Assembly (NCBI RefSeq): GCF_003846185.1
Contig: NZ_ML123034.1
Location: 3,055,129-3,094,851 of the forward strand
Origin: Streptomyces sp. ADI96-02
GTDB taxonomy: Bacteria; Actinomycetota; Actinomycetes; Streptomycetales; Streptomycetaceae
Reading direction: 5' to 3'
Length of the DNA stretch: 39,723 nucleotides
The notes beneath the pieces are model-generated. The model searched no databases and was not told the DNA's origin. It saw nothing but the letters and a program-made list of their open reading frames with translations. Shown one piece after another: positions 1 through 7,647 of the stretch (position 1 is the first letter of the stretch; each line of letters opens with the position of its first letter). A program made the translations under genes and the position numbers.

Positions 1-59
1 GTTCGGGGCGGGGGACGGCGGGGCGGGGTTCGGGGTGCGGGACGGGGTGCGGGTGCGGG

Positions 60-1310
60 TCATCGGGGGCTCCCGGGGCGGGGTTCGGGCGAGGTGAGGC
101 GGAGGGTGGCGACGGCCCCGGCCGGGTTCAGCAGCAGCGTCCGCCCGATCCCGGCGGCGGCGCGCGCCACGGGGCTGAGGACGGCGTGCGCCTGTGCGGT
201 GGCGATGAGCCGGTCGAACAGGTGCCACCCGGCGAACCCCACGGCCCGCTCGGCGAGTTCGGGGTCGGGCGTGCGGCACGAGGTGTAGCCCGCCCAGAAG
301 GCCGCGATCCGGGGGGTGTGGCGGCGCAGTCCGGCGGCCCCGCGCTCCACGATCTCCTGGTGGGTGAGGTCGAAGCCGAGCGCGACGGTGTCCTGGGCGG
401 CGGTGGCCTCGCCGGTCGGCGCGAAGACGGAGTAGGCGGCCTGGAAGAGCCATTCGCCGACGAACGCGCCGACGTCGCGGGCCGGGTCGGCGCGTCTGAA
501 CTCCTCCCAGTCGCAGAGGTGGAGCGTCGTGCCGTGCACGATGAACTGGTCGAAGCGCAGGTCGCAGTGGGCGGGCGTGCGCGGTGCCGTACGCTCCCGC
601 TCCCGCAGCCCGTGGAGCGCGGCCACGACCTCCACATCGTCCTGCACCAGTCTCCACGCGGCGATCTGGGCCATGCTGCGGTCCCGGACCTCGCTCCACG
701 GGAAGGCGCGGAGCCAGCCCATCGGGGGCAGCGGGGCCTCCGCCGTGTCGATGGCGGGCGCGGTCAGGGCGGTCGGCGTGTCCAGGGCGTGCGTGTCCAG
801 GGCGTGCGTGTCCAGAGCGTGCGTGTCCAGAGCGTGCGTGTCCAGAGCGGTCGGCGTGTCCAGGGCGTGCAGGGTGGCGACGGCGCGACCCGCCGCCGCG
901 CACAGCCCGTCGTCGAAGTCGCCGTCGAGCGCGACCTCGGAGCCCGAACGGGCTCCGGGCAGCAGCCGGAACGCGCTCACGGCGGCGGCCCGGTCGGTGC
1001 CGAGGTGTTCGGGCGTACGGAGCGGGGAGCCGGCCGGGAGCCGGGCCGCCGCCGCCTCGAAGGCGAGGGCCCGGTCGATCTCGGGCCGGCTGCCGTCCGG
1101 CGCACGGGCGACCGTCTTGACGAAGACCTGCTGGCCGCCGGTGGTCGTGCCGGCCCAGTTGTCGTTACGGCCGCCGAAGGCGGTCAGCCCGTCCGGGACG
1201 AACGGGCCGAGTCCCAGCCGCTCCAGCAGCGCGTTCACCTCGGGGGCCGCGTCGAGTCCGGTGGGGCGGAATCTGATCAGCGCGGGCGTTTCGTTCGTCG
1301 TGGTCGTCAT
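60..1310 (-). CDS. APH-like kinase of a class V lanthipeptide/thioamitide-type RiPP cluster
   Basis: This 416-residue protein has an aminoglycoside-phosphotransferase (APH) fold pattern. The catalytic loop reads AHCDLRFDQF, which is the HxDxxxxN motif with Gln in place of Asn, and it is followed by the metal-binding segment LCDWEEFRRADPARDVG. Its start codon overlaps the stop of the upstream gene (ATGA, 1307-1310), so the two are probably translationally coupled. In class V lanthipeptide and thioamitide pathways, APH-like kinases phosphorylate Ser/Thr of the precursor before elimination. That role is inferred here from the neighbouring precursor and cysteine decarboxylase. An unusual low-complexity insert of HALDT units separates the N-lobe from the C-lobe. 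A stand-alone small-molecule kinase is possible but less likely in this context. Confidence 0.75.
   Translation of the reverse strand: MTTTTNETPALIRFRPTGLDAAPEVNALLERLGLGPFVPDGLTAFGGRNDNWAGTTTGGQQVFVKTVARAPDGSRPEIDRALAFEAAAARLPAGSPLRTPEHLGTDRAAAVSAFRLLPGARSGSEVALDGDFDDGLCAAAGRAVATLHALDTPTALDTHALDTHALDTHALDTHALDTPTALTAPAIDTAEAPLPPMGWLRAFPWSEVRDRSMAQIAAWRLVQDDVEVVAALHGLRERERTAPRTPAHCDLRFDQFIVHGTTLHLCDWEEFRRADPARDVGAFVGEWLFQAAYSVFAPTGEATAAQDTVALGFDLTHQEIVERGAAGLRRHTPRIAAFWAGYTSCRTPDPELAERAVGFAGWHLFDRLIATAQAHAVLSPVARAAAGIGRTLLLNPAGAVATLRLTSPEPRPGSPR
776..862. repeat. 15-bp tandem repeat inside the kinase gene
   Basis: About five copies of a 15-bp unit (core gtgtccaggGcgtgc, with g/a variation) encode repeated HALDT pentapeptides on the minus strand. 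Flanking PTALDT units are related. The unit is a multiple of three, so changes in copy number keep the reading frame. Confidence 0.85.
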
Positions 1311-2419
1311 GACACTCCCCGGGGGACCGCTCGGCGGCCCTCCTCATCGATCAACTCGGCGGTGAACGCGAGGTAGTCGAGCAATTCGTCGCTCCACTCG
1401 CAGTAGGTGGCGAAGTCCTGCATGTGCGTGACGACCCGGATCACGGCGCAGCGTCCGACGGCCGCCGGGTCGTACGCGGGGCCGGAGGCGGACGCCGCGC
1501 CCGGGTCGCCGTACGCGCGGAGGAACACCGCCTGGAGGGCGGCGGCCGACGGCAGCCCGGCGCTCCGGGGGTCCGCCCTCCCGGCGTCCGGCCCGTCGCC
1601 GGTGCCGGACCTGCGGCCCTGTCCGCCCCCGTAGAGCGGTGAGGACCAGGCCAGTTCGACGAGATCGCCCAGCATCCAGCCGAGGTCCAGTTCCCGGCGT
1701 CCCACGCCGAGGTCCTCACCGGTCAGCAGCGCCACCCGCCCCCTGGTGCGGGGCGGCACGAGCGCCCCGGCCGAGGCCCAGCCGTGCAGCGGCGCGACGA
1801 CGTCCCCGGGGCCCGCGGGCCTCAGCGCGTCGTGCGCCCAGTCGAGCAGCAGCGCCGTCCGCGCACGGCCCCACACCTCCCGCGCCCGCTGCCGCAGCCG
1901 GACCGCCGCCGGAGCCGACGGCCCCGTCCCCGCGGCCCAGGCCCGCATCCGCCGCACGCCCGGCAGGTCGACGGGCTCCAGATCGGGCGGCAGCGGTACG
2001 TCGTGCAGGAGGCGCAGGGCGCGGCCGGCGGCGACCAGTGCGTGGGCGACCAGTCGGCCCGCCTGCGGCCGGGGGTCGCGCAGCCAGGCGGCGGCCGAGG
2101 CGGACCCGGCGGCGCGGTGGAGCAGCCCGTCGCCGTACGGCGTCCCGGTGGACAGCAGGGCCGCCCCGGACGCCGCCGCCGGGGCGGGCACGCGGGCGAG
2201 CAGTCGCCCGGGGGCGCGCAGGGGGCCGGTGCGGCCGGGGCCCGGACCGTGCCACCACAGGAAGCCGCCGCCCGGCTCGTGGTGGACGCGGGTGAGCTGG
2301 AGACCGGTGCCGTGGGCCGCGACGAGCGGGAACGACTCCCCCAACGCCTCCTCTGCGCCCGGCTGTCGCGAGGCACAGGGACCGGCCGGGAAGCGACCGG
2401 CGGCGAGCGCTTCGCTCAT
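1307..2419 (-). CDS. Degenerate APH-like protein (probable pseudokinase) of the RiPP cluster
   Basis: This 370-residue protein aligns by eye with APH-type kinases near its C-terminus. The segment PLHGWASAGALV matches the HGDxSxGNLL catalytic loop, but Trp replaces the catalytic Asp and Ala replaces the Asn. The segment LLTGEDLGVGRRELDLGWMLGDLVEL matches the DWEDxGxGxxxxDLG region but lacks the DW pair. It is therefore probably not a phosphotransferase. Thioamitide and class V lanthipeptide clusters carry a second APH-like protein beside the active kinase, and this is the likely equivalent, acting in dehydration or cyclisation. I chose the ATG at 2419 because it overlaps the decarboxylase stop (ATGA). 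The frame stays open far upstream, but that extension has no coding character of its own. Confidence 0.7.
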   Translation of the reverse strand: MSEALAAGRFPAGPCASRQPGAEEALGESFPLVAAHGTGLQLTRVHHEPGGGFLWWHGPGPGRTGPLRAPGRLLARVPAPAAASGAALLSTGTPYGDGLLHRAAGSASAAAWLRDPRPQAGRLVAHALVAAGRALRLLHDVPLPPDLEPVDLPGVRRMRAWAAGTGPSAPAAVRLRQRAREVWGRARTALLLDWAHDALRPAGPGDVVAPLHGWASAGALVPPRTRGRVALLTGEDLGVGRRELDLGWMLGDLVELAWSSPLYGGGQGRRSGTGDGPDAGRADPRSAGLPSAAALQAVFLRAYGDPGAASASGPAYDPAAVGRCAVIRVVTHMQDFATYCEWSDELLDYLAFTAELIDEEGRRAVPRGVS

Positions 2420-3024
2420 GACGCCCGCTCCCCGCCGGCGGACCTGCGGCGCTCGACGCACAGGTCGTACAACTCGTTCAGCGGGGCCGAGCCGCCGTCC
2501 GCCACCTCGCCCGTACTCGCGCTCCGCGCCGGGATCGTCGGCGCGAGCACCACACCGGGACGCTCCCGCAGCGCCGCCAGGTGCCGCTGGACGACCGGGT
2601 TCGCCGGCGCACCCGGCGGCAGGGACGGAGCCACGCCCACCAGGGCGCGCGTGGAGTGCAGCGCGAGCATCAACGGGGTGTCGGCGACGCCGAGCGCGAA
2701 ACGGCTCACGAAATTCAGGGTGGCGGGATGGACGAGTATCAGGTCCGCCCATTCCGCAAGGCTCACATGAGGGACGTCGACGCCGGAGAATTCCTTCCAG
2801 TCGTCGACGAAGACCTCTTTCCCGGACAGCACGGCCACCGCGTCCCGCGAGACGAATCGGCAGGCGGAACGCGTCAGCGCGTACCGCTGCTCCATGCCGG
2901 GAAAGGAGTTCCCGAGCCAGTTGATCCAGAACGGCAGGAAGGCGACGCCCAGCGCTCCCGTCCCCACGACGAGGACACGCTCGAAGTCTCCGTGCCGTTC
3001 CTCCACGACGTGCTGTTCCTCCAC
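2416..3024 (-). CDS. Flavoprotein cysteine decarboxylase (HFCD family) for AviCys formation
   Basis: About 202 residues. The N-terminus RVLVVGTGALGVAFLP is the nucleotide-binding start of the homo-oligomeric flavin-containing Cys decarboxylase fold. HPATLNFVSRFALGVADTPL matches the conserved PASANTxxKxAxGxADxL segment. EpiD, MibD, CypD and TvaF of this family decarboxylate the C-terminal Cys of a RiPP precursor to an enethiolate, which then closes an aminovinyl-cysteine ring. The precursor encoded just upstream ends in Cys, which fits. I chose the GTG at 3024 because of a GGAGG at 3029-3033; a GTG at 3006 is an alternative. The gene is coupled by ATGA to the downstream APH-like gene. Confidence 0.85.
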   Translation of the reverse strand: MEEQHVVEERHGDFERVLVVGTGALGVAFLPFWINWLGNSFPGMEQRYALTRSACRFVSRDAVAVLSGKEVFVDDWKEFSGVDVPHVSLAEWADLILVHPATLNFVSRFALGVADTPLMLALHSTRALVGVAPSLPPGAPANPVVQRHLAALRERPGVVLAPTIPARSASTGEVADGGSAPLNELYDLCVERRRSAGGERAS

Positions 3025-3062
3025 GACGCCTCCTGTGCGCGCTCGGGTCGAGGCCAAAGGCC

Positions 3063-3096
3063 GGGTCCGGCCGGAGCGCGCACTCCGGCCGGACCC
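3063..3096 (-). terminator. Hairpin between precursor gene and modification genes
   Basis: Perfect 14-bp inverted repeat (3063-3076 with 3083-3096) around a 6-nt loop, in the 98-bp gap between the precursor stop and the decarboxylase start. RiPP operons often have such a partial terminator, which lets the precursor transcript exceed the enzyme transcript. No clear T-run follows, so attenuation is inferred. Confidence 0.55.
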
Positions 3097-3122
3097 CGCG
3101 GCTCACAGCGAAGGGAGCCTGG

Positions 3123-3338
3123 TCAGCACTTGTTCTCGACAGTCTTCGCGGCGAGCGAGCCGAGGGCGGCGGCGCACTGCTGCGAGGAACGCGCGGTGAT
3201 GATCGTGGCGCGGATGGCCCACGGGATGGTGGGGCTGAACGCCGGCGCGGCCTCCTTGCCGTCGTGCAGGCCCAGCTCCTCCGCCGAGGTGTAGGCGGTG
3301 TAGCCGTCGAACAGGTCCTTCTCCGTGACGTTCTGCAT
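3123..3338 (-). CDS. RiPP precursor peptide, predicted C-terminal AviMeCys ring
   Basis: A 71-residue peptide beginning MQNVTEKDLFDGYTAY. The acidic N-terminal half looks like a leader (TSAEELGLHDGKE), and the Ser/Thr-rich hydrophobic C-terminal half looks like a core. The core contains TIPWAIRATIITARSSQQC and ends in KTVENKC. In this numbering the Cys are 55 and 71, and Thr66 lies five residues before the terminal Cys, the spacing of the TVAFHC ring in thioviridamide. I preferred the ATG at 3338 because GGAG lies 9 nt upstream; the ATG at 3353 gives 76 residues but has no good ribosome site. A separate leader protease is not visible. The leader/core boundary is uncertain, perhaps around Ala-Phe-Ser-Pro before TIPW. 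Confidence 0.8.
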   Translation of the reverse strand: MQNVTEKDLFDGYTAYTSAEELGLHDGKEAAPAFSPTIPWAIRATIITARSSQQCAAALGSLAAKTVENKC

Positions 3339-3353
3339 GCGAGATGTCTCCAT

Positions 3354-3514
3354 GTTTGGAAAGGAATTGACGCCCAGTCATCTTGTCGATGCCCGGTGTC
3401 CGTTGCGGACGGTTGGAATACTGGCCCAGCCCGTCCGATCCGCGCCATTGGCTCTTGCGGCATTGCCTCAAAAGACAGTTCCCCGCGTACGGAGGAGGGG
3501 ATAGAAATACGAGG
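3354..3514. promoter_or_regulatory. Divergent control region between precursor and ABC exporter
   Basis: The 160-bp gap separates the minus-strand precursor operon from the plus-strand exporter, so it must hold both promoters. It is less GC-rich than the flanks. I see no confident -35/-10 pair. Confidence 0.4.
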
Positions 3515-5263
3515 GTGAACACACCTGACGCAGAACAGCCTCCGGCAGAGCGGCCCGCACTGCGTGCGCTGCTCTCGTACGCGCGACCGCACCGCGGCGT
3601 CCTCGGACTCGTCCTGGTCCTGACGCTGATGGGCAGCGCCGCGGGCCTCGCCCAGCCGCTGGTCATCCAGTCGGTCCTGGCGAAGCTCATGACGGGCGAG
3701 AGCCTGCGCGAGGACATCCTGCTGCTGCTCTGCCTGCTGCTCGCGTCGATCGGGCTGACCTGGGTGCAGGCCTGGCTCGGCGAACGCACCGCGGAACGGG
3801 TCGTGCTGCATGTGCGGCGCGGGCTGATAGCTCGTCTCATACGCTTGCGTACCTCCGAGTTGGACCGCACCGAGCCCGGCGGACTCACCACCCGTGTCAC
3901 CTCCGACAGCACGCTCGTGCAGCATGCCGCGACCGGTGGACTCATCCAGCTCGTCGACGGCGGAATCCACTTGATCGCCACCATCGTGCTGATGGGCATC
4001 GTGAGCCTGCCGCTCCTCGGCATCACCTCCGCCGTCCTGGTCGTCGTCGGCATCGCGCTGGGAGTGGTCATGCCGCGCGTCAAGCGGGTCACCACCGAGG
4101 CGCAGACCTCCGTCGGCAAGATCGGCGCCGCGCTCGACCGCTCGCTCGGCGCCGTCCGTACGGTCAAGGCCAACGGCGGCGAGGCGAAGGAGACCGCACG
4201 GGCGACGCAAGCGGCCGAGCGCGCCTACCGGGCCGGCCTCAAGGGCGCGCGCTACCAGGCGCTGATCGCCGTGCTCGCCGGGCTGATCGTCCAGGCGTCG
4301 TTCCTGGCCGTCATCGGCTTCGGCGGCGCGCTGGTCGCCATGGGCAGCCTCGAACTGGCCGCGCTGATCGGCTTCCTGCTCTACCTGTTCAACCTGGGCG
4401 GCCCGGTCCTCTCCCTCGTCGGCGGCACCACCGCCCTCCAGCAGGGACTCGGGGCCCTGGAGCGCATCGAGGAGGTGCGGTCGATGGAGGCCGAGGACGA
4501 CGTGGACGGCACTCCGCCGGAGCCGTCCGGGCCGCCGCCCAGCGTCACCGTGGAGGACGTGACCTTCGCCTACCGGGGCCGCACACCGGTCCTGACCGGT
4601 ACCGCGTTCACCGCGCCCGCCGGCCGGGTCACCGCGCTCGTCGGGCCGTCCGGCTCCGGCAAGACCACCGTCTTCTCGCTGATCCAGCGCTTCTACGACA
4701 GCGACGGCGGGCGCATCCTGCTGGACGGCACCGACATCCGCGAGCTGAACCGCGCCGAGCTGCGCCGCCGCATCGCCTACGTCGAGCAGGACTCGCCGAT
4801 GCTCGCGGGCACCCTCCGGGAGAACCTGCTGTACTCCGCGCCGGACGCGAGCGACGAGGCGATCGCGGACGTGCTGCGCCGGACGCTGCTCGACGGCTTC
4901 GTCGCCTCGCTCCCGGACGGGCTGGACACCGCCGTCGGCTCACGCGGCCTCGCCCTGTCCGGTGGTGAACGCCAACGCCTCGCCATCGCAAGGGCGTTGC
5001 TCCGCAAACCGCAGGTACTGCTGCTCGACGAAGTCACCGCGCACCTCGACGGGCTCAGCGAGATGGCCCTGCGCCGCACGGTGGAGGAGGCCGCTCGGGA
5101 GTGCACGGTGCTGCTCATCGCGCACCGGCTCTCCACCGTCACCTCCGCCGACCAGTTGGTCCTGTTCGAGGGCGGCCGGGTCAGCGACCACGGCCGGCAC
5201 GAGGACCTGCTGGACCGGAGCACCCTCTACCAGGACCTCACGGCCACCCAGTTGACCGGCTGA
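3515..5263 (+). CDS. ABC exporter (fused membrane and ATPase domains), probable peptide export
   Basis: A 582-residue MsbA-type half transporter. The N-terminal 300 residues carry about six hydrophobic segments, starting near LGLVLVLTLMGSAAGLAQPL. The C-terminal ATPase domain shows Walker A GPSGSGKTT, signature LSGGERQRLAIARALL, Walker B VLLLDEVTAHLD and the H-loop LLIAHRLSTV. The frame is open further upstream, but GTG 3515 is the only reasonable start where the ABC homology begins; a purine-rich GGAGGAGGGG at 3491-3500 lies rather far away. It is divergent from the RiPP precursor, so it most likely exports the mature peptide or confers immunity. It has no N-terminal C39 peptidase domain, so leader removal must be done by another protein. 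Confidence 0.85.
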   Translation: MNTPDAEQPPAERPALRALLSYARPHRGVLGLVLVLTLMGSAAGLAQPLVIQSVLAKLMTGESLREDILLLLCLLLASIGLTWVQAWLGERTAERVVLHVRRGLIARLIRLRTSELDRTEPGGLTTRVTSDSTLVQHAATGGLIQLVDGGIHLIATIVLMGIVSLPLLGITSAVLVVVGIALGVVMPRVKRVTTEAQTSVGKIGAALDRSLGAVRTVKANGGEAKETARATQAAERAYRAGLKGARYQALIAVLAGLIVQASFLAVIGFGGALVAMGSLELAALIGFLLYLFNLGGPVLSLVGGTTALQQGLGALERIEEVRSMEAEDDVDGTPPEPSGPPPSVTVEDVTFAYRGRTPVLTGTAFTAPAGRVTALVGPSGSGKTTVFSLIQRFYDSDGGRILLDGTDIRELNRAELRRRIAYVEQDSPMLAGTLRENLLYSAPDASDEAIADVLRRTLLDGFVASLPDGLDTAVGSRGLALSGGERQRLAIARALLRKPQVLLLDEVTAHLDGLSEMALRRTVEEAARECTVLLIAHRLSTVTSADQLVLFEGGRVSDHGRHEDLLDRSTLYQDLTATQLTG

Positions 5264-5423
5264 CCATCCATCAGGACGCCCGAACGTCCGGACGCCCGGT
5301 CGGCACCGGCCGGCCCTCCCGCCGAACGCGACCACCCCGCTGCCGCACCCTGCGAGAATCCCAGTGCGTCAGTCCTGACCGAACTGAACACCCCCGGCAC
5401 GACCGAAGGATTCAAGGATCCAG

Positions 5424-5948
5424 ATGACCGACATCACGCCCCTGCCCGCCGCCACCGAGGACGACCACTACGGGGAGATCGCCGTGGAACTCCTCGGCGA
5501 CCAGCGCGAGACGCTCGTCGTCAGCGGCGAACGGATTCCCACCATCACCCTGGTCCGCGCACCCGGGGCCGAGGTCGACGACCACATCGTCATCGGCACC
5601 CGCGACCCGCAGCACCTCACCCTCACGGTGGACGGGGACGCCGCCACGATCACCCCGGCCAAGGGCAAGCTCCGACGCCAGAGTTACCGGGTCGACGTGA
5701 CGTACGCGGGCACGTCCTACCGTCTGGTGCCCGACTCCATCCCGACCAGCCGGCTGACCCGCGACGGGAAGCACCTCGGGGACTTCTCCTCCGACGGCGA
5801 CCGGCGGGTGATAGCCGAGTGGCAGGAGGGCGTATCCGTCGAGCCGCTGGACGCGGCGATCGGCTACGCGCTGTCCGCGGCGTTCGGGACCGGCGGCCAG
5901 CCGATGTGGATGATGGCGGTCGACGCGGTCAGCGCGGCCCTGCCGTAA
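5424..5948 (+). CDS. Conserved hypothetical protein, 174 aa
   Basis: I do not recognise this family. The protein is soluble and acidic, without a signal peptide or membrane segment, and has a beta-rich look in residues 17-115 (alternating short hydrophobic strands). The C-terminus contains a hydrophobic Gly/Ala segment, GYALSAAFGTGGQPMWMMAV. The start ATG has an AAGGA about 10 nt upstream. It follows the exporter in the same direction after 160 bp. The AT-tolerant third positions are still GC-rich, so it is a genuine gene. No role can be assigned. Confidence 0.75.
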   Translation: MTDITPLPAATEDDHYGEIAVELLGDQRETLVVSGERIPTITLVRAPGAEVDDHIVIGTRDPQHLTLTVDGDAATITPAKGKLRRQSYRVDVTYAGTSYRLVPDSIPTSRLTRDGKHLGDFSSDGDRRVIAEWQEGVSVEPLDAAIGYALSAAFGTGGQPMWMMAVDAVSAALP

Positions 5949-5993
5949 CGGCTCCCGCCCACCGGGGCGTACGCGTGAGCACCGCAGCGCGAG

Positions 5994-6031
5994 AAGTCCC
6001 CTGCGGAAGTACCGCTTCCCGCAGGGGACTT
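5994..6031. terminator. Bidirectional terminator between convergent genes
   Basis: Strong inverted repeat: AAGTCCCCTGCGGAAG at 5994-6009 pairs with 6015-6031 (one bulged C). It lies between the convergent stops of the 174-aa gene and the LuxR-type gene. Confidence 0.75.
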
Positions 6032-6068
6032 GGGCTCCCGCCCGGATCGGGCGGCCGGGCGGGAGAGG

Positions 6069-6329
6069 TCAGGGACGCAGGCCCCTGATGTCCTCCGCGT
6101 ACAGGTGCGAGACGATCGCCGCCTCGAACCGCGACTTCAGGTTCAGTTTCCGCACGATGCTGGTCGTGTGCGCGCGGACCGTGCGTTCCGCGATCCCCAG
6201 TCTTCTCGCCAGCCAGCGGTTCTGTTCGCCGCTCGCCAGCAGTACCAGAACCTCCAACTCACGCTCCGTGAGCATGGCGAAATCCAGTACGGGTCGTTCG
6301 GTCATCGATATCACAGCGGTTTCCTCCAT
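6069..6329 (-). CDS. Stand-alone LuxR-type HTH protein, 86 aa
   Basis: Nearly the whole protein is a LuxR C-terminal helix-turn-helix domain: LTERELEVLVLLASGEQNRWLARRLGIAERTVRAHTTSIVRKLNLKSR, residues 20-68 approximately. Receiver and ligand-binding domains are absent, as in GerE-like short regulators. ATG 6329 is preceded by GAGGA at 7 nt. It is divergent from the next LuxR-like gene, and the shared upstream region has a perfect palindrome. It may regulate the RiPP locus; that is inference from position only. Confidence 0.85.
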   Translation of the reverse strand: MEETAVISMTERPVLDFAMLTERELEVLVLLASGEQNRWLARRLGIAERTVRAHTTSIVRKLNLKSRFEAAIVSHLYAEDIRGLRP

Positions 6330-6383
6330 CTGATCGTCCTCCGTCCCCCGTCCCGGGCCCCGTCACGCGGCCGGCCGGGACTC

Positions 6384-6410
6384 AGGGCTGTCCCGTTACG
6401 GGACAGCCCT
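6384..6410. promoter_or_regulatory. Perfect 27-bp palindrome, candidate operator
   Basis: AGGGCTGTCCCGT (6384-6396), one central base, then its exact reverse complement (6398-6410). It lies between two divergent regulator genes. It could also form a hairpin, but the position upstream of both genes favours an operator. Confidence 0.55.
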
Positions 6411-6437
6411 TACCTGCTGCTTTACCTTTGGATTACC
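6410..6437 (+). repeat. Three TTACC direct repeats at about one helical turn
   Basis: TTACC occurs at 6410, 6422 and 6433, spaced 12 and 11 bp, just beside the palindrome and upstream of the TrmB/LuxR-like gene. Direct repeats spaced about 11 bp are typical activator sites in Streptomyces. The motif itself is not one I recognise. Confidence 0.4.
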
Positions 6438-6526
6438 CTCTCCTTCATCAGTTCGACGGTCGCGCCGCATCTGACCCATGCCCGTGCGCCGTCGGTTGTC
6501 GGTGCGGCACGCGGGGGGCGGCAGCA

Positions 6527-7519
6527 GTGAATGGCGGGATTCTGTCCATACTCGGTCTCGATGGCACGGAGGAGCGCGTCTACCGGCACTTCCTGCGCAA
6601 CCCCGGGACCAGTACCGAGGACATCGACGTCCTCCTGCACAGCCCGCGCGACGACGTCGAGAGGGCGCTCGACCGGCTCGGCGAGCTCAGCCTCCTGCGG
6701 AGCGGCGACGGCGGCGGCGTCTCGGCGGCCGATCCGGAGACGGCCGTCGACCGGCTCACCGAGATGCGGCTGCGCGAACTCCACGAACAGCTCCGCCAGG
6801 TCACCGGGTCCCGGCGCCTCGTCGCCGAGCTGACCGCCGAACGGCAGGCCGGGCCGCTCGCCTCGCAGGGCGTGGAACGGCTCGAAGTCCTCCGGCAGAT
6901 CCGCGACCGGATCGACGACCTGGCCTTCTTCGCCCGGCAGGAGATCCTCTCCGTCGAGCCGTACACCGCCCTCACCCCCGAGAACATCGCGCACGCCCGC
7001 CCGCTGGACACCCGGTGCCTGCGCCGGGGCGTGCAGATCCGCAGCGTGGTGCTGCGAGAAGCCCTCGACCACCCGCCCACCGTGGCCTATCTGCGCGAAC
7101 TCACCGCGCAGGGAGCCTCGATACGGGCGGCGGACAGCCTCTCCGAACGCATCCTGGTGTACGACCGCAGGACGGCCCTGGTGCCCGTCGACCCCTCGGA
7201 CACCTCGCGCGGCGCGCTGGTCACCCAGCAGGCCGGGCTGGTCTCCAACATCCTGGCCCTCTTCGAGAAGATCTGGACCGAGTCCACGGACCTCTCCGCC
7301 CTCATCGACACCCACCCCGCCCCCACGGACGTGCTCTCGGAGATGGAGCAGCGCGTCCTGGAGGAGATGTGCCGCGTCGCGAAGGACGAGACCGGAGCCC
7401 GCAACCTGGACATCTCGGTACGGACGTACCGCCGCCATGTCGCCGACGTCCTGCGCATCCTGGGCGCGGCGAGCCGCCCCCACGCGGCGCTGCTGGCGCA
7501 CGAGAAGGGCTGGATCTGA
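6527..7519 (+). CDS. TrmB/LuxR-type transcriptional regulator
   Basis: 330 residues from GTG 6527. The N-terminus is a TrmB-like winged helix (LSILGLDGTEERVYRHFLRNPGTSTEDIDVLL). A middle sensor-like region follows that resembles a phospholipase-D-like ligand domain (FFARQEILSVEPYTALTPENI). The C-terminus holds a LuxR-like HTH (RNLDISVRTYRRHVADVLRILGAASRPHAALLA). Such two-HTH regulators are common in actinomycete secondary metabolism. The frame is open upstream to 6428, but GTG 6527 places the start directly before the HTH; its ribosome site is weak. It is divergent from the small LuxR protein across the palindrome. Confidence 0.8.
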   Translation: MNGGILSILGLDGTEERVYRHFLRNPGTSTEDIDVLLHSPRDDVERALDRLGELSLLRSGDGGGVSAADPETAVDRLTEMRLRELHEQLRQVTGSRRLVAELTAERQAGPLASQGVERLEVLRQIRDRIDDLAFFARQEILSVEPYTALTPENIAHARPLDTRCLRRGVQIRSVVLREALDHPPTVAYLRELTAQGASIRAADSLSERILVYDRRTALVPVDPSDTSRGALVTQQAGLVSNILALFEKIWTESTDLSALIDTHPAPTDVLSEMEQRVLEEMCRVAKDETGARNLDISVRTYRRHVADVLRILGAASRPHAALLAHEKGWI

Positions 7520-7544
7520 GACGCCCGACCGGGCCGACGCGCGT

Positions 7545-7572
7545 GAGCGCCGGTCGGCGTCCGCCGGCGCTC
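7545..7572. terminator. Hairpin downstream of the TrmB/LuxR-type gene
   Basis: GAGCGCCGG (7545-7553) pairs with CCGGCGCTC (7564-7572). It lies between convergent genes and has no T-run. Confidence 0.5.
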
Positions 7573-7647
7573 GTCCACCTCCGCAGGCACTCGTCCGCCC
7601 CGGCGGGCGTCCGCTTGCCTCCCGGACCCCGGTGCCCCGAAGCCCGC

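Noticed and set aside
186..1376. 396-residue open frame on the plus strand opposite the kinase gene
   Set aside because: Overlaps the kinase and shows no family motif. Long antisense open frames are expected in very GC-rich DNA.
2420..4210. Long upstream extension of the minus-strand open frame that ends at 1307
   Set aside because: It runs over the decarboxylase, the precursor and the exporter in other frames. The ATGA overlap at 2416-2419 gives the natural start.
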